From NCBI GenBank assembly GCA_012841565.1, contig DUUM01000053.1, positions 62,001-126,000 of the forward strand: DNA of 64,000 nucleotides, in the 5' to 3' direction. Below the pieces are notes generated by a model. The model saw nothing but the letters and a program-made list of their open reading frames with translations. It ran no database searches and was not told the DNA's origin. Positions 43,267 to 53,282 of this stretch are shown here, one piece after another (positions within the stretch are counted from its first letter, which is position 1; each line of letters opens with the position of its first letter). The position numbers and the translations under genes were made by a program. Origin of the DNA: Candidatus Epulonipiscium sp. (lineage in GTDB: Bacteria > Bacillota_A > Clostridia > Lachnospirales > Cellulosilyticaceae).

Positions 43267-43821
43267 ATGAACGATCAATTAAATCTATATAAAGATAAAA
43301 TGGGGAAAGCAATTGAGGCATTACAAGAAGAATTTAACACAATTAGGGCAGGACGTGCAAACCCTAATGTCCTTAACAAACTAAGCATTGACTACTACGG
43401 AGCACAAACGCCTCTTGCACAAGTAGGTAATATCACCGTGCCTGAAGCACGTATTTTACAAATTCAACCTTGGGATGCATCTGCCCTCAAGGCAATAGAA
43501 AAAACAATCAATGAATCTGATTTAGGAATAAACCCTTCTAATGATGGTAAGGTAATTAGACTTATTTTTCCAGAACTGACAGAAGAAAGACGTAAAGATC
43601 TTACAAAAGATGTAAAGAAAAAAGGGGAAACAGCAAAAGTTGCCATTAGAAATATTCGACGTGAAGCAATTGATTTTTTCAAAAAATTAGAAGCTGACAA
43701 AGAAATCTCAGAAGATATTCTAAAAGATTTAGAAGTTCAAGTGCAAGATTTAACGGATAAATATGTGGATATGATTGATAAGAATGTTGAGATTAAAAGC
43801 AAGGATGTTCTGTCCGTATAA
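43267..43821 (+). CDS. frr: Ribosome recycling factor
   Basis: Splits post-termination ribosomes with EF-G, 184 residues. Signature blocks EEFNTIRAGRANPNVLNKLS, GNITVPEARILQIQPWD and NDGKVIRLIFPELTEERRKDL. AGGAGG upstream. Operon with pyrH. Confidence 0.98.
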   Translation: MNDQLNLYKDKMGKAIEALQEEFNTIRAGRANPNVLNKLSIDYYGAQTPLAQVGNITVPEARILQIQPWDASALKAIEKTINESDLGINPSNDGKVIRLIFPELTEERRKDLTKDVKKKGETAKVAIRNIRREAIDFFKKLEADKEISEDILKDLEVQVQDLTDKYVDMIDKNVEIKSKDVLSV

Positions 43822-43849
43822 TGGTTAAAAATCAAACCCAGTAACACAA

Positions 43850-43875
43850 CAAACCCCTCAGAACAGAGGGGTTTG
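43850..43875 (+). terminator. Stable hairpin after frr, weak T tract
   Basis: A perfect 10-bp stem CAAACCCCTC/GAGGGGTTTG (43850-43859 with 43866-43875) is followed only by CTTGCTT. It may partly attenuate or process the transcript; uppS begins 34 nt later without an obvious promoter. Confidence 0.5.
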
Positions 43876-43908
43876 CTTGCTTAATAACAGTATGATTTGG
43901 AGGTATTT

Positions 43909-44616
43909 ATGAACCTAGAAAACTTGCCTGAGCATGTTGCAATTATAATGGATGGGAATGGAAGATGGGCTAAAAGTCATAATAGAGCCCGTGATTTTGG
44001 CCATCAAAGAGGAGCCAAAGTATTAGAGAAAATATCCCTTTATGCAAATAAAATTGGTATTACATATATGACTGTGTATGCTTTTTCAACAGAAAATTGG
44101 AATAGACCAAAAGATGAAGTAAATGGCTTAATGGATTTACTGCGACGTTATTTAAAAGGTCATATTAAAGATTCCAGTAAAAACAATCTAAAAATGTATA
44201 TTATAGGAGATACTAAAGAGTTACCAGAAGATATTCAAGTGCTCATCACAAAGCTAGAAAATATAACAAAAGATAAAGATGGCATGATCTTAAATATAGC
44301 CCTTAATTATGGGGGTAGAGATGAAATAATGCGAGGGATTCGTAAGTTGTTAGTAGATGTCAAAAGTGAAAGAATAAATGGTTCCCAAATAAATGAAGAA
44401 GTGTTTGCTAAATATTTGGACACGGCTCATATCCCGGACCCTGATTTACTTATTCGTACAAGCGGGGAGCAGCGTCTTAGTAACTTTTTGACTTGGCAAA
44501 GTGCTTATAGTGAGTTTTACTTTGCAGATTGCTTATGGCCTGATTTTAGTGAAAAAGAGTTTGAAAAGGCTCTAGAAGTTTATAAGAGTAGAGAAAGACG
44601 CTTTGGAACGATATAG
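43909..44616 (+). CDS. uppS: Isoprenyl transferase (undecaprenyl diphosphate synthase)
   Basis: Makes the C55 lipid carrier precursor for cell-wall synthesis, 235 residues. Catalytic Asp15 in AIIMDGNGRWAKSHNRARDF GH; substrate motifs VYAFSTENWNRP, LNYGGRDEI and IRTSGEQRLSNFLTWQSAYS EFYF. GGAGGT (43899-43904) precedes ATG 43909; the in-frame TTG 43897 overlaps it. Confidence 0.96.
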   Translation: MNLENLPEHVAIIMDGNGRWAKSHNRARDFGHQRGAKVLEKISLYANKIGITYMTVYAFSTENWNRPKDEVNGLMDLLRRYLKGHIKDSSKNNLKMYIIGDTKELPEDIQVLITKLENITKDKDGMILNIALNYGGRDEIMRGIRKLLVDVKSERINGSQINEEVFAKYLDTAHIPDPDLLIRTSGEQRLSNFLTWQSAYSEFYFADCLWPDFSEKEFEKALEVYKSRERRFGTI

Positions 44617-44636
44617 TAATATAAGGAGGAAGGGAT

Positions 44637-45434
44637 TTGCTTACAAGAATAATAACAGCACTTATTGGTATTCCGGTATTATTATTTATAATTATTAGTG
44701 GTGGATGGGTTTTGAGATTTACAATTATTGCTATCGTTATTATAGGATTTTATGAATTTTGTAATGCGGTATCTAAGCAATATAATCCAATGCGTCCTTT
44801 AGGTTTTGCATCCGTAGTAATGATTGCAAATGGGTCATTATATGCTCATGAACCTTTTGAGGTGTTTTTAGCTGTACTTATAATATTCGTTCTTATAGTA
44901 GTGGTTATAACATACCCTAAACACACGATTGTTGATGCAAGCATTACGGTTTTTGGGGTACTTTATCTTGGCTTCTTATTCCCATTTGTCTCTCTTGTTA
45001 GGGAAATGGCCATGGGAGAATTTTTTGTGTGGTTAATATTTATCAGTGCATGGGGAACAGATACCTTTGCCTATTTTACAGGATATTTTCTTGGTAAAAA
45101 CAAACTAGCGCCTGTCCTGAGTCCTAAAAAAACCATAGAAGGGGCAATCGGTGGTATTATTGGCGCTGCATTGCTAGGCTTTGCATACACGTGGGTATAT
45201 GGAACATACTATAATACTGGTATTATGCCCTATTTATGGGGGGTTCCGCTTATTGTAGCAGTGGGATCAGTTGTGGCTCAGTTTGGAGACTTATCTGCAT
45301 CCACCATTAAAAGATATTTAGATGTTAAAGACTTTGGTCATATATTACCTGGACATGGTGGGATTTTAGATCGTTTTGATAGTGTGCTGTTTACAGCGCC
45401 ATTTATTTATATTGCATTATATTTTATATTTTAA
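44637..45434 (+). CDS. cdsA: Phosphatidate cytidylyltransferase
   Basis: Makes CDP-diacylglycerol for phospholipid synthesis, 265 residues, polytopic membrane protein. Signature near the C-terminus: LSASTIKRYLDVKDFGHILP GHGGILDRFDS. TTG start 7 nt after AGGAGG (44624-44629). Between uppS and dxr as in B. subtilis. Confidence 0.96.
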   Translation: MLTRIITALIGIPVLLFIIISGGWVLRFTIIAIVIIGFYEFCNAVSKQYNPMRPLGFASVVMIANGSLYAHEPFEVFLAVLIIFVLIVVVITYPKHTIVDASITVFGVLYLGFLFPFVSLVREMAMGEFFVWLIFISAWGTDTFAYFTGYFLGKNKLAPVLSPKKTIEGAIGGIIGAALLGFAYTWVYGTYYNTGIMPYLWGVPLIVAVGSVVAQFGDLSASTIKRYLDVKDFGHILPGHGGILDRFDSVLFTAPFIYIALYFIF

Positions 45435-45451
45435 AATGAAGGGGGTATGTC

Positions 45452-46615
45452 ATGGCAAAGATAATATCTATATTAGGCTCTACAGGTTCGGTTGGAACTC
45501 AGACATTAGAGGTTGTTTCAAACATGGGAAACATATCTGTAAGAGGGCTGACAACAAACGTAAATATTGATTTATTAGAAAAACAAATTAATATATTTAA
45601 GCCTATTAAGGTAGCCGTTATGAACGAACCTAAAGCTATAGAGTTACAGAAACGTCTAAGAAGTAAAGGGATAGAAGTTGAAGTGTTATCAGGTATAGAA
45701 GGATTAACCCAAATAGCAACGTTACCTGAAGTGGATACAGTTGTTACTTCAGTTGTTGGCATGATAGGCCTTATTCCTACTATTAGGGCAATAGAAAGCG
45801 GAAAAGATATTGCACTTGCAAATAAAGAAACATTAGTAACGGCGGGGCAAATTGTAATGGAAAAAGCTAAGGAAAAGGGTGTTGCTATTTACCCAGTAGA
45901 CAGTGAGCACTCAGCTATATTTCAATGTTTAAGAGGAAATGAAAATGAACCCATACATCGCATTATTTTAACGGCTTCAGGTGGGCCATTTAGGTCAAAA
46001 TCTATAGAAGATTTACATCATGTGACGGTTGAAGATGCCCTAAAGCATCCTAACTGGGATATGGGTAAGAAAATTAGTATTGACTCAGCGACCATGATGA
46101 ATAAAGGACTTGAAGTTATAGAGGCAAAGTGGTTATTTAATGTGGCGTTAGAACAAATAGATGTCATTGTACATCCACAAAGCATTATTCATTCAATGGT
46201 AGAGTTTGAAGATACGACTATTATGGCACAATTAAGTAGTCCTGATATGAAAGGGCCAATACAATATGCCCTTAATTATCCAGACAGAAAGGTTAGTAAT
46301 ATAGAAAGAGTGAATTTTACGACTTATAACGCCTTAACCTTTGAAGAGCCAGATCATATAAAATTCCCTTGTTTAGAATATGCTTTTAAGGCAATGAAAA
46401 TTGGAGGCACCATGCCTGCGGTATTGAATGCTGCTAATGAAATAGCGGTAGAAGCTTTTTTAAACCGAGCAATTTCATTTATGGATATTCCTAAATTAAT
46501 TCATGATACCATGGAGGCGCACATATGTATAAACAAGCCCTCATTAACTCAAATATTAGAATCTGATCAGTGGGCAAGAGAATTTTCAAGAGAGAAGGTT
46601 GATGCATGGAAGTAA
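45452..46615 (+). CDS. dxr: 1-deoxy-D-xylulose 5-phosphate reductoisomerase
   Basis: Second step of the MEP isoprenoid pathway (DXP to MEP, NADPH), 387 residues. Rossmann motif ILGSTGSVGTQTLEV, ALANKETLVTAG, and the active-site region PVDSEHSAIFQCL, with the family segments TASGGPFR and HPNWDMGKKISIDSATMMNKGLE. With ispG nearby, two MEP genes flank rseP; both feed the uppS product pathway. Confidence 0.97.
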   Translation: MAKIISILGSTGSVGTQTLEVVSNMGNISVRGLTTNVNIDLLEKQINIFKPIKVAVMNEPKAIELQKRLRSKGIEVEVLSGIEGLTQIATLPEVDTVVTSVVGMIGLIPTIRAIESGKDIALANKETLVTAGQIVMEKAKEKGVAIYPVDSEHSAIFQCLRGNENEPIHRIILTASGGPFRSKSIEDLHHVTVEDALKHPNWDMGKKISIDSATMMNKGLEVIEAKWLFNVALEQIDVIVHPQSIIHSMVEFEDTTIMAQLSSPDMKGPIQYALNYPDRKVSNIERVNFTTYNALTFEEPDHIKFPCLEYAFKAMKIGGTMPAVLNAANEIAVEAFLNRAISFMDIPKLIHDTMEAHICINKPSLTQILESDQWAREFSREKVDAWK

Positions 46616-47661
46616 TGTCAATGGTAATAAAGATAGCTATTGTACTGCTGGTATTTACGGTTATCGTAACCGCTCATGAGTTTGGGCACTTTATTATGGC
46701 AAAACGAAGTGGCGTTTTGGTGAAAGAATTTGCAATAGGAATGGGTCCCAAAATAATAAGTAAGCAATGGGGAGAGACTGCCTATTCACTTAGGATTTTG
46801 CCTATTGGTGGGTATTGTATGATGCAAGAAGAAGTAGGGGACTCTGAGGATTTAAGATCATTAAGCTCAAAAAGTGTCGGTCAAAGGCTATCTATTTTAT
46901 TTGCAGGTCCAGTAATGAACTTTTTGCTTGCATTTGTATTAATGTTTATCATTGTAATGGCTCAGGGGCAGGCATCTAATGTTATAGGAGAAATGAACCC
47001 TGGCTTCCCTGCTGAACAAGCAGGTATGCAGATAGAAGATAAAATTATTATGGTAAATGGAATTAAGACAAAAAACATGCACGATATCACCAAAGCATTA
47101 AGTACTATAGAAAATAACATAGTTGAATTTAAGATTAACCGAGGTGGGGAAGAAATAGGCATAACCCTAGAACGCCAATATAGTGAAGCTAATGAAAGAT
47201 ACTTAGTAGGCTTTACACCAACCTATGTAAAGGGAAATATCATTAATGGCATACAAAATGGGTTTGTGCAAACAATAAACCTACTTAAGATGACAATAGA
47301 TGGCTTTGTTATGCTGCTTACAGGGCAGATGGGCGTTGATGAACTGGCAGGGCCTGTTGGTGTCATTACCGCAGGGGTACAGGTTTGGGATGCAGGGATT
47401 AAAGAAAGTGTTTGGTTTGCAGTTCAACAAATGTTTTTCTTGGGAGCCTTGATTTCTGTTAATCTAGGAGTTTTTAATCTATTTCCATTTCCAGCACTTG
47501 ATGGAGGAAGAATACTTTTCACCACTATTGAGGGTGTTAGAGGCAAACCAGTAGACCCTAAAATCGAAGGATTTTTTCATGTGCTTGGATTTGTTTTAAT
47601 CATGGGACTCATGGTATTTGTCATGTACAATGATATCGCAAGAGGGATAGGAAAGCAGTGA
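46606..47661 (+). CDS. rseP: Site-2 intramembrane zinc metalloprotease RseP/RasP
   Basis: Regulated intramembrane protease, 351 residues. Zinc motif HEFGH (His24, Glu25, His28) in the first membrane helix, a PDZ domain (about 110-190; GFPAEQAGMQIEDKIIMVNG) and the LDG site NLFPFPALDGGRI in the C-terminal half. AGAAGG lies 7 nt before ATG 46606; the start overlaps the dxr 3' end. Confidence 0.96.
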   Translation: MEVMSMVIKIAIVLLVFTVIVTAHEFGHFIMAKRSGVLVKEFAIGMGPKIISKQWGETAYSLRILPIGGYCMMQEEVGDSEDLRSLSSKSVGQRLSILFAGPVMNFLLAFVLMFIIVMAQGQASNVIGEMNPGFPAEQAGMQIEDKIIMVNGIKTKNMHDITKALSTIENNIVEFKINRGGEEIGITLERQYSEANERYLVGFTPTYVKGNIINGIQNGFVQTINLLKMTIDGFVMLLTGQMGVDELAGPVGVITAGVQVWDAGIKESVWFAVQQMFFLGALISVNLGVFNLFPFPALDGGRILFTTIEGVRGKPVDPKIEGFFHVLGFVLIMGLMVFVMYNDIARGIGKQ

Positions 47662-47695
47662 CCAAGATAGCTGTAGCTAGGATAGGAGTTATATT

Positions 47696-48760
47696 ATGAG
47701 CATTAGATTTGAAAGAAGAGATACAAAGGGTGTAATGGTGGGAGATATAATGATTGGCTCTAAGGCGCCAATCATTATTCAATCTATGACGAATACAGAT
47801 ACTAAAAATATAGAACAAACGGTAGCTCAAATAAATGCCCTAACAAAGGCAGGATGCGAAATCGTACGTGTAACTGTTCCAGATATGCCGTCGGCAATGG
47901 CGATTTCAAAAATTAAAGAGCAGATTAGTATTCCCTTAGTAGCAGATATACATTTTGACTACCGTTTAGCCTTAGCATCAATTGAAAATGGGATTGATAA
48001 GCTTAGAATTAATCCAGGAAATATTGGTGATACGTCTAGAGTTAAAGAAGTTGTAAATGCAGCTAAGGAAAAAGGTATCCCGATACGAATTGGTGTTAAT
48101 GGTGGCTCTTTAGAAAAAGAGCTCCTAGCTAAATATGGGGGTGTGACACCTGAAGCGCTAGTAGAGAGTGCTTCGAGGCATGTTGACATATTAGAAAAAC
48201 TAGATTTTCAAGACATTATCGTCTCCATGAAAGCATCTAATGTCCCGCTTTGCACAAAAGCATACGAACTTTTTTCTGAAAAATATAATTATCCTGTACA
48301 TGTTGGTATAACAGAAGCGGGTACCTTATATGGCGGAACGATTAAATCTGCAGTTGGCCTTGGGGCTATTTTATCACAAGGCATAGGAGATACCATTCGT
48401 GTTTCTTTAACAACGGACCCAGTAGAAGAAATTAAGTGCGCAAGACAGATTTTACAAGCATTAGGCATACGAACTTTTGGGGTGGAGATTATCTCTTGTC
48501 CTACTTGTGGTAGAACCAAAGTGGATCTAATTCCTTTAGCTGAGCAAGTAGAGCGTCTAACAGCTCACATTGAGAAGCATATTACAATTGCTGTAATGGG
48601 CTGCGCAGTTAATGGCCCGGGTGAAGCAAGAGAAGCAGATATTGGGATTGCTGGGGGTAATGGGGTTGGTCTCATTTTTAAAAAAGGTGAAATCATTAAA
48701 AAAGTAAAAGAAGAGGAATTATTAGATGAACTTATGAAAGAGATATATAAACTAGTTTAG
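47696..48760 (+). CDS. ispG: 4-hydroxy-3-methylbut-2-enyl diphosphate synthase IspG
   Basis: Fe-S enzyme of the MEP pathway (MEcPP to HMBPP), 354 residues. TIM-barrel start GSKAPIIIQSMTNTDTKNI, cluster cysteines in SCPTCGRTK and MGCAVNGPGEARE, and RINPGNIG. It occupies the place of proS in the B. subtilis order, between rseP and polC; ispG here is common in Clostridia. Confidence 0.97.
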   Translation: MSIRFERRDTKGVMVGDIMIGSKAPIIIQSMTNTDTKNIEQTVAQINALTKAGCEIVRVTVPDMPSAMAISKIKEQISIPLVADIHFDYRLALASIENGIDKLRINPGNIGDTSRVKEVVNAAKEKGIPIRIGVNGGSLEKELLAKYGGVTPEALVESASRHVDILEKLDFQDIIVSMKASNVPLCTKAYELFSEKYNYPVHVGITEAGTLYGGTIKSAVGLGAILSQGIGDTIRVSLTTDPVEEIKCARQILQALGIRTFGVEIISCPTCGRTKVDLIPLAEQVERLTAHIEKHITIAVMGCAVNGPGEAREADIGIAGGNGVGLIFKKGEIIKKVKEEELLDELMKEIYKLV

Positions 48761-48776
48761 ATAAAGGAGGATTTTA

Positions 48777-51700
48777 ATGATTTTAAAAAACGAAGCTGTA
48801 TCTTTTGCATCTGTATTTCAAAACCTAGAATTAGGAAAAGAATTACAAGAAATATTTGAAAATACAACTGTTAGTAATATAAAAATCCTCAAACATAACC
48901 AAGAGATGGAAATAGTCTTAGAAAATGAAAGAGAAATTAAAAAAAATCTTATTAAGTTATTAGAAAAAGAAATTTGTCGTTTAATTCCAGGGATAGAAAA
49001 ATCAAAAGTTACCTTAATACTTCCAAAGGTGGGTGTGGAATCACTAACTTCTGAAGAAATACATGGAAAAATTAAAGCAGCTTGGCATAAAATTTTGGAG
49101 AAGACCTCGCAGAGTAGTCCTCTAGCTTCTTCTATATTAAGTGAATGTGACTGGGAGCTCAAAGATAATGATTTAATTATTAATATTACTAAATCATACT
49201 GTTTTTATATTAAAAAGAGAAATTTCAAACCCCTTATTGAAAAAGCTATTCAAGATATAACACATTTAAAACTTAACGTAAACTGGCGTGAGCAGTCTGA
49301 GCTAATTGAAAATCAATCTGAGAAATTATTAGAAGAAGCAATTGAAAATACCTTAGCGTTATCATGTAATAGGCCTCAGGTTGTCAACACGGAAGGTAAG
49401 CCAATTGTACCCCAGGTTATTGGAAAGCCAATTAAAGATGATGTTATGTCTATATCCTCCATTAATGATGATGTTACACAAGGTGTTATTGAGGGACAAA
49501 TAATAGCTGTGGAAGCCAGAGAGATTAAAAATAATAAATATATTGTTACTTTTGATATAACAGATCTTACCAATTCACTGACAGTAAAGTTTTTTATTAA
49601 AAAAGATGTTTTTGAAAATGAAGTGAAAAGCCGTATTCAAAAAGGAAGTTGCTTCCGTATACGTGGCAAGGTGGAGTTTGATACCTATATGCGTGAGCGG
49701 GTTATTATGGCCAGGGATATCGTACAAATTGGTGACTTTAAGAAAAGACGGGAAGATAACGAATCTGTTAAGCGAGTAGAATTACATCTTCATACTCAAA
49801 TGAGTCGGATGGATGCCACTCACTCTGTAAAGGACCTTGTAGCCCAAGCGGCTAAGTGGGGGCACAAAGCTATAGCGATTACAGATCACGGCGTTGTACA
49901 GGCATTTCCTGACGCTGCGGCTGCAAGTAAGAAACTCGGCATCAAAATCTTATACGGCGTAGAAGCATATGTAGTTGATGATCTAGGAGCCGTGGTACAA
50001 AGTCCTAAAGAGCAAACTCTCCAAGATACATTTGTTGTATTTGATATTGAAACCACAGGACTCAAACCAGGTGCCAACAAAATCACAGAAATTGGTGCCG
50101 TAAAGATGAAGAATGGGGAAGTGATAGAAGAGTTTCAGTCCTTTGTAAATCCAGGCGTTAGTATTCCAGAAAAGATAGTCAAACTTACAGGAATTACTGA
50201 TCAGATGGTAAAAGGGGCGCCATCAGTCGAGAAGGTGTTGCCGGAATTCTTAAATTTTATAGGTGACTCGTGCCTAGTCGCTCATAACTCAGGGTTTGAC
50301 ATGGGTTTTATACGTTACTTTGCAGATGAGATGGGGATTGTCATTTATAATAGTGTCATTGATACGCTAGGATTATCCCGTACATTACTTCCTCATTTGC
50401 GCCGGCACCGGTTAAATCTTATTGCTGAGGATTTAGGTATAACACTTGAAAATCATCATAGAGCAGTGGATGATGCAAGAGCAACGGCAGAAATTTTTCA
50501 AATATTTGTAGAGATGCTGACAGAAAAAGGTATTGTTTATATAAAAACAATTAACAGTTTTGTAAGTGGTAAAATTGATGCTAAGCAACTAAAGCCTTAT
50601 CATGGCATCATTATAGCCAAAACACAGCAAGGCCTTAAAAACTTATATCAGTTAATCACCAAATCACATATTGATTACTTTTTTAGAACCCCTAGAATAC
50701 CTAAGAGCGAAATTTTAAACCATAGGGAAGGTCTCATTCTTGGAACTGCATGTGAAGCGGGGGAATTGTACCAAGCAATTCTACAAAATAACCCTGAAGA
50801 TACCATAGAACAAATTGTAAACTTTTATGATTACCTAGAAATCCAACCACTCAAAAACAATCAATTTATGATTGATAAGGGAATTGTAGAATCAGAGCAA
50901 AACTTAGTCAATATAAATAAAAAGATTGTTCAATTAGGTGAAAAATATAATAAATTAGTTGTAGGAACATGTGATACACATTTTTTGGATCCTGAAGATG
51001 AGATATTTAGAAAAATCATTATGAAGGGTCAAGGGTTTGATGATGCAGATAATCAACCACCTTTGTATTTAAGAACCACAAAAGAGATGTTAGAAGAGTT
51101 TTCTTATTTAGGCAAAGATAAAGCTTATGAAATTGTTGTAACCAATACCAACAAGATTGCAGATTCTACGGATCATATTATACCTGTTCCAGAAGCAACA
51201 TTTCCGCCTAAACTTGAGGGCTCAGAGGATGAATTAATAAGCATTACATATAATAAAGCAAAGGAAATATATGGGGAAGTACTACCGGAAACCGTCCAAG
51301 AACGTTTAGACCGGGAAATCAACTCGATTGTTAAAAATGGCTTTGCGGTATTATATATTATTTCACAAAAACTTGTATGGAAATCACTAGAAGACGGGTA
51401 TTTAGTAGGGTCTAGAGGATCGGTAGGATCTTCTTTTGCAGCTACAATGGCTGGTATCACAGAGGTTAATCCATTACCACCCCATTATATTTGCCCCAAT
51501 AAAGACTGTAAATACTCAGACTTTAACTCAGAAGTTGTTGTTTCTTTTGCAGGGACATCAGGATGTGATATGCCAGATAAAAAATGTCCTAAATGTGAAA
51601 CGCAGCTCGTTAAAGAAGGTCATGACATACCATTTGAAACTTTTTTAGGGTTCGATGGGGATAAAGAGCCTGATATCGATCTTAACTTTTCAGGGGAATA

Positions 51701-53090
51701 TCAAGCCCGTGCTCATGCCTATACAGAAGAACTATTTGGAAGCTCTCATGTATTTAAGGCTGGGACTATAGGGACCCTTGCAGATAAGACTGCTTATGGT
51801 TTCGTTCAAAAGTATTTAGATGAGAAAGATATAATAGCATCAAGAGCAGAAACCACAAGGCTAATACAAGGCTGCGTTGGTATTAAGAGAACAACAGGGC
51901 AGCACCCTGGAGGGCTGATTGTTGTTCCAATAGACAATGATATTCATAATTTTTGTCCCTTACAAAGACCGGCCAACGATATGAAAACAACCATAACGAC
52001 CACTCATTTTGATTATCATTCTATTAGTGAGTGTTTACTGAAATTAGATATATTAGGCCACGATGATCCAACGATTATTCGTATGCTAGAGGACCTAACG
52101 GGCATTGATGCTACAACCGTTCCACTAGATGATAAACAAACAATGTCATTGTTTACATCTACAAAAGCTTTAGGGATTGAGCCAGAGGATATTAATAGTA
52201 AAGTAGCATCCCTAGCAGTCCCTGAGTTTGGAACTAAATTTGTAAGACAAATGTTAGTAGATACAAAGCCCACTACTTTTTCAGAACTAATTAGAATTTC
52301 AGGACTTTCTCATGGGACGGATGTATGGCTTAATAATGCTCAAAACTTAGTTAGGGCAGGAACAGCTACTCTTTCAGAGGTTATTTCAACAAGGGACGAT
52401 ATTATGGTATATTTAATTATCCAAGGTGTTGATAAAAAAGAGGCTTTTAAAATTATGGAATCTGTGCGTAAAGGTAAAGGCCTCTCAGATGAACAAGAAG
52501 AAGCTATGATAGATGCGGGAGTTCCTAATTGGTACATTGACTCATGTAAGAAAATAAAGTATATGTTTCCAAAAGCTCACGCCGCAGCCTATGTCATGAT
52601 GGCATTTAGAATAGCCTATTTTAAGGTGCATCACCCAGAGTGTTTTTATGCCACTTATTTTTCAATACGAGCCAGAGGGAAATTTGATTATAGTTTAATG
52701 TGTAAAGGGAAAGAAAAAGTACAATTAGAGATAGAGAATTTAGAAAATGCACAAAAATTAACAGCTACAGAAAAGGATACCCTAACGGTTCTTGAAGTTG
52801 TAAGGGAAATGTATGCAAGAGGTATTCAGTTTATTGATATGGATTTATATGAATCTGATGCTAGAAAGTTTTTAGTAAAACCAGATGGGATACTCCCGCC
52901 TTTTAACACATTGCAAGGTCTAGGGGACACAGTTGCAGATAATATTCTAATTGCAAGAGATGAGGGGGAATTCCTTTCTCTAGAAGAATTTAGAGCCAGA
53001 ACTAAAGCAAGTAAAACAACTGTGGAACTGATGAAGGCGAACAATATGTTACAAGGAATTCAAGAAACGAACCAACTCAGTTTCTTCTAA
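48777..53090 (+). CDS. polC: DNA polymerase III subunit alpha, PolC type
   Basis: Gram-positive replicative polymerase with a built-in 3'-5' exonuclease, 1437 residues. N-terminal domain, OB domain (about 235-320), PHP (VELHLHTQMSRMDATHSVKD), exonuclease inserted in PHP (VVFDIETTGLKPG; HNSGFDMGFI; HRAVDDARATAE), zinc site (CPNKDC... CPKC, near 905-945), and the polymerase palm (EPDIDLNF). The helix-hairpin-helix and end LGDTVADNILIARDEGEFLS LEEF follow. AAGGAGG precedes the ATG. Confidence 0.98.
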   Translation: MILKNEAVSFASVFQNLELGKELQEIFENTTVSNIKILKHNQEMEIVLENEREIKKNLIKLLEKEICRLIPGIEKSKVTLILPKVGVESLTSEEIHGKIKAAWHKILEKTSQSSPLASSILSECDWELKDNDLIINITKSYCFYIKKRNFKPLIEKAIQDITHLKLNVNWREQSELIENQSEKLLEEAIENTLALSCNRPQVVNTEGKPIVPQVIGKPIKDDVMSISSINDDVTQGVIEGQIIAVEAREIKNNKYIVTFDITDLTNSLTVKFFIKKDVFENEVKSRIQKGSCFRIRGKVEFDTYMRERVIMARDIVQIGDFKKRREDNESVKRVELHLHTQMSRMDATHSVKDLVAQAAKWGHKAIAITDHGVVQAFPDAAAASKKLGIKILYGVEAYVVDDLGAVVQSPKEQTLQDTFVVFDIETTGLKPGANKITEIGAVKMKNGEVIEEFQSFVNPGVSIPEKIVKLTGITDQMVKGAPSVEKVLPEFLNFIGDSCLVAHNSGFDMGFIRYFADEMGIVIYNSVIDTLGLSRTLLPHLRRHRLNLIAEDLGITLENHHRAVDDARATAEIFQIFVEMLTEKGIVYIKTINSFVSGKIDAKQLKPYHGIIIAKTQQGLKNLYQLITKSHIDYFFRTPRIPKSEILNHREGLILGTACEAGELYQAILQNNPEDTIEQIVNFYDYLEIQPLKNNQFMIDKGIVESEQNLVNINKKIVQLGEKYNKLVVGTCDTHFLDPEDEIFRKIIMKGQGFDDADNQPPLYLRTTKEMLEEFSYLGKDKAYEIVVTNTNKIADSTDHIIPVPEATFPPKLEGSEDELISITYNKAKEIYGEVLPETVQERLDREINSIVKNGFAVLYIISQKLVWKSLEDGYLVGSRGSVGSSFAATMAGITEVNPLPPHYICPNKDCKYSDFNSEVVVSFAGTSGCDMPDKKCPKCETQLVKEGHDIPFETFLGFDGDKEPDIDLNFSGEYQARAHAYTEELFGSSHVFKAGTIGTLADKTAYGFVQKYLDEKDIIASRAETTRLIQGCVGIKRTTGQHPGGLIVVPIDNDIHNFCPLQRPANDMKTTITTTHFDYHSISECLLKLDILGHDDPTIIRMLEDLTGIDATTVPLDDKQTMSLFTSTKALGIEPEDINSKVASLAVPEFGTKFVRQMLVDTKPTTFSELIRISGLSHGTDVWLNNAQNLVRAGTATLSEVISTRDDIMVYLIIQGVDKKEAFKIMESVRKGKGLSDEQEEAMIDAGVPNWYIDSCKKIKYMFPKAHAAAYVMMAFRIAYFKVHHPECFYATYFSIRARGKFDYSLMCKGKEKVQLEIENLENAQKLTATEKDTLTVLEVVREMYARGIQFIDMDLYESDARKFLVKPDGILPPFNTLQGLGDTVADNILIARDEGEFLSLEEFRARTKASKTTVELMKANNMLQGIQETNQLSFF

Positions 53091-53102
53091 ATTATATTAA
53101 AC

Positions 53103-53131
53103 TTGCATTTTTGTCGAAAAAGTATTATAAT
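53103..53131 (+). promoter_or_regulatory. Sigma-A-like promoter for the rimP-nusA operon with Spo0A-type box
   Basis: TTGCAT (53103-53108), 17 bp, then TATAAT (53126-53131). The spacer holds TGTCGAA (53112-53118), the consensus Spo0A box. Bound there, Spo0A-P would be expected to repress. A single 7-mer can also arise by chance. Confidence 0.6.
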
Positions 53132-53157
53132 TTATGCAAGAATATATACGTGGGAGA

Positions 53158-53185
53158 AGAGTGGGTACATACCCACTCTTTCTAT
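53158..53185 (+). terminator. Promoter-proximal hairpin in the rimP leader (possible attenuator)
   Basis: AGAGTGGGTA (53158-53167) pairs with TACCCACTCT (53170-53179), then TTCTATTT. It begins about 20 nt after the expected start of transcription and 100 nt before rimP. It may attenuate rather than end transcription, since no other strong promoter is visible before rimP. Confidence 0.6.
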
Positions 53186-53282
53186 TTGTCTAAGGGTATT
53201 GGCAAAGCTAAAAAGTTAATAACTAGAAATGTATATACAAAAATCATAGTGGTAAACTAAAGATAAAAGGAAGGATGAGATT

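Noticed and set aside
43850..43875. Full operon-ending terminator between frr and uppS
   Set aside because: The stem is strong but the T tract is poor and no promoter is visible before uppS, so readthrough is more likely; kept only as a weak terminator.
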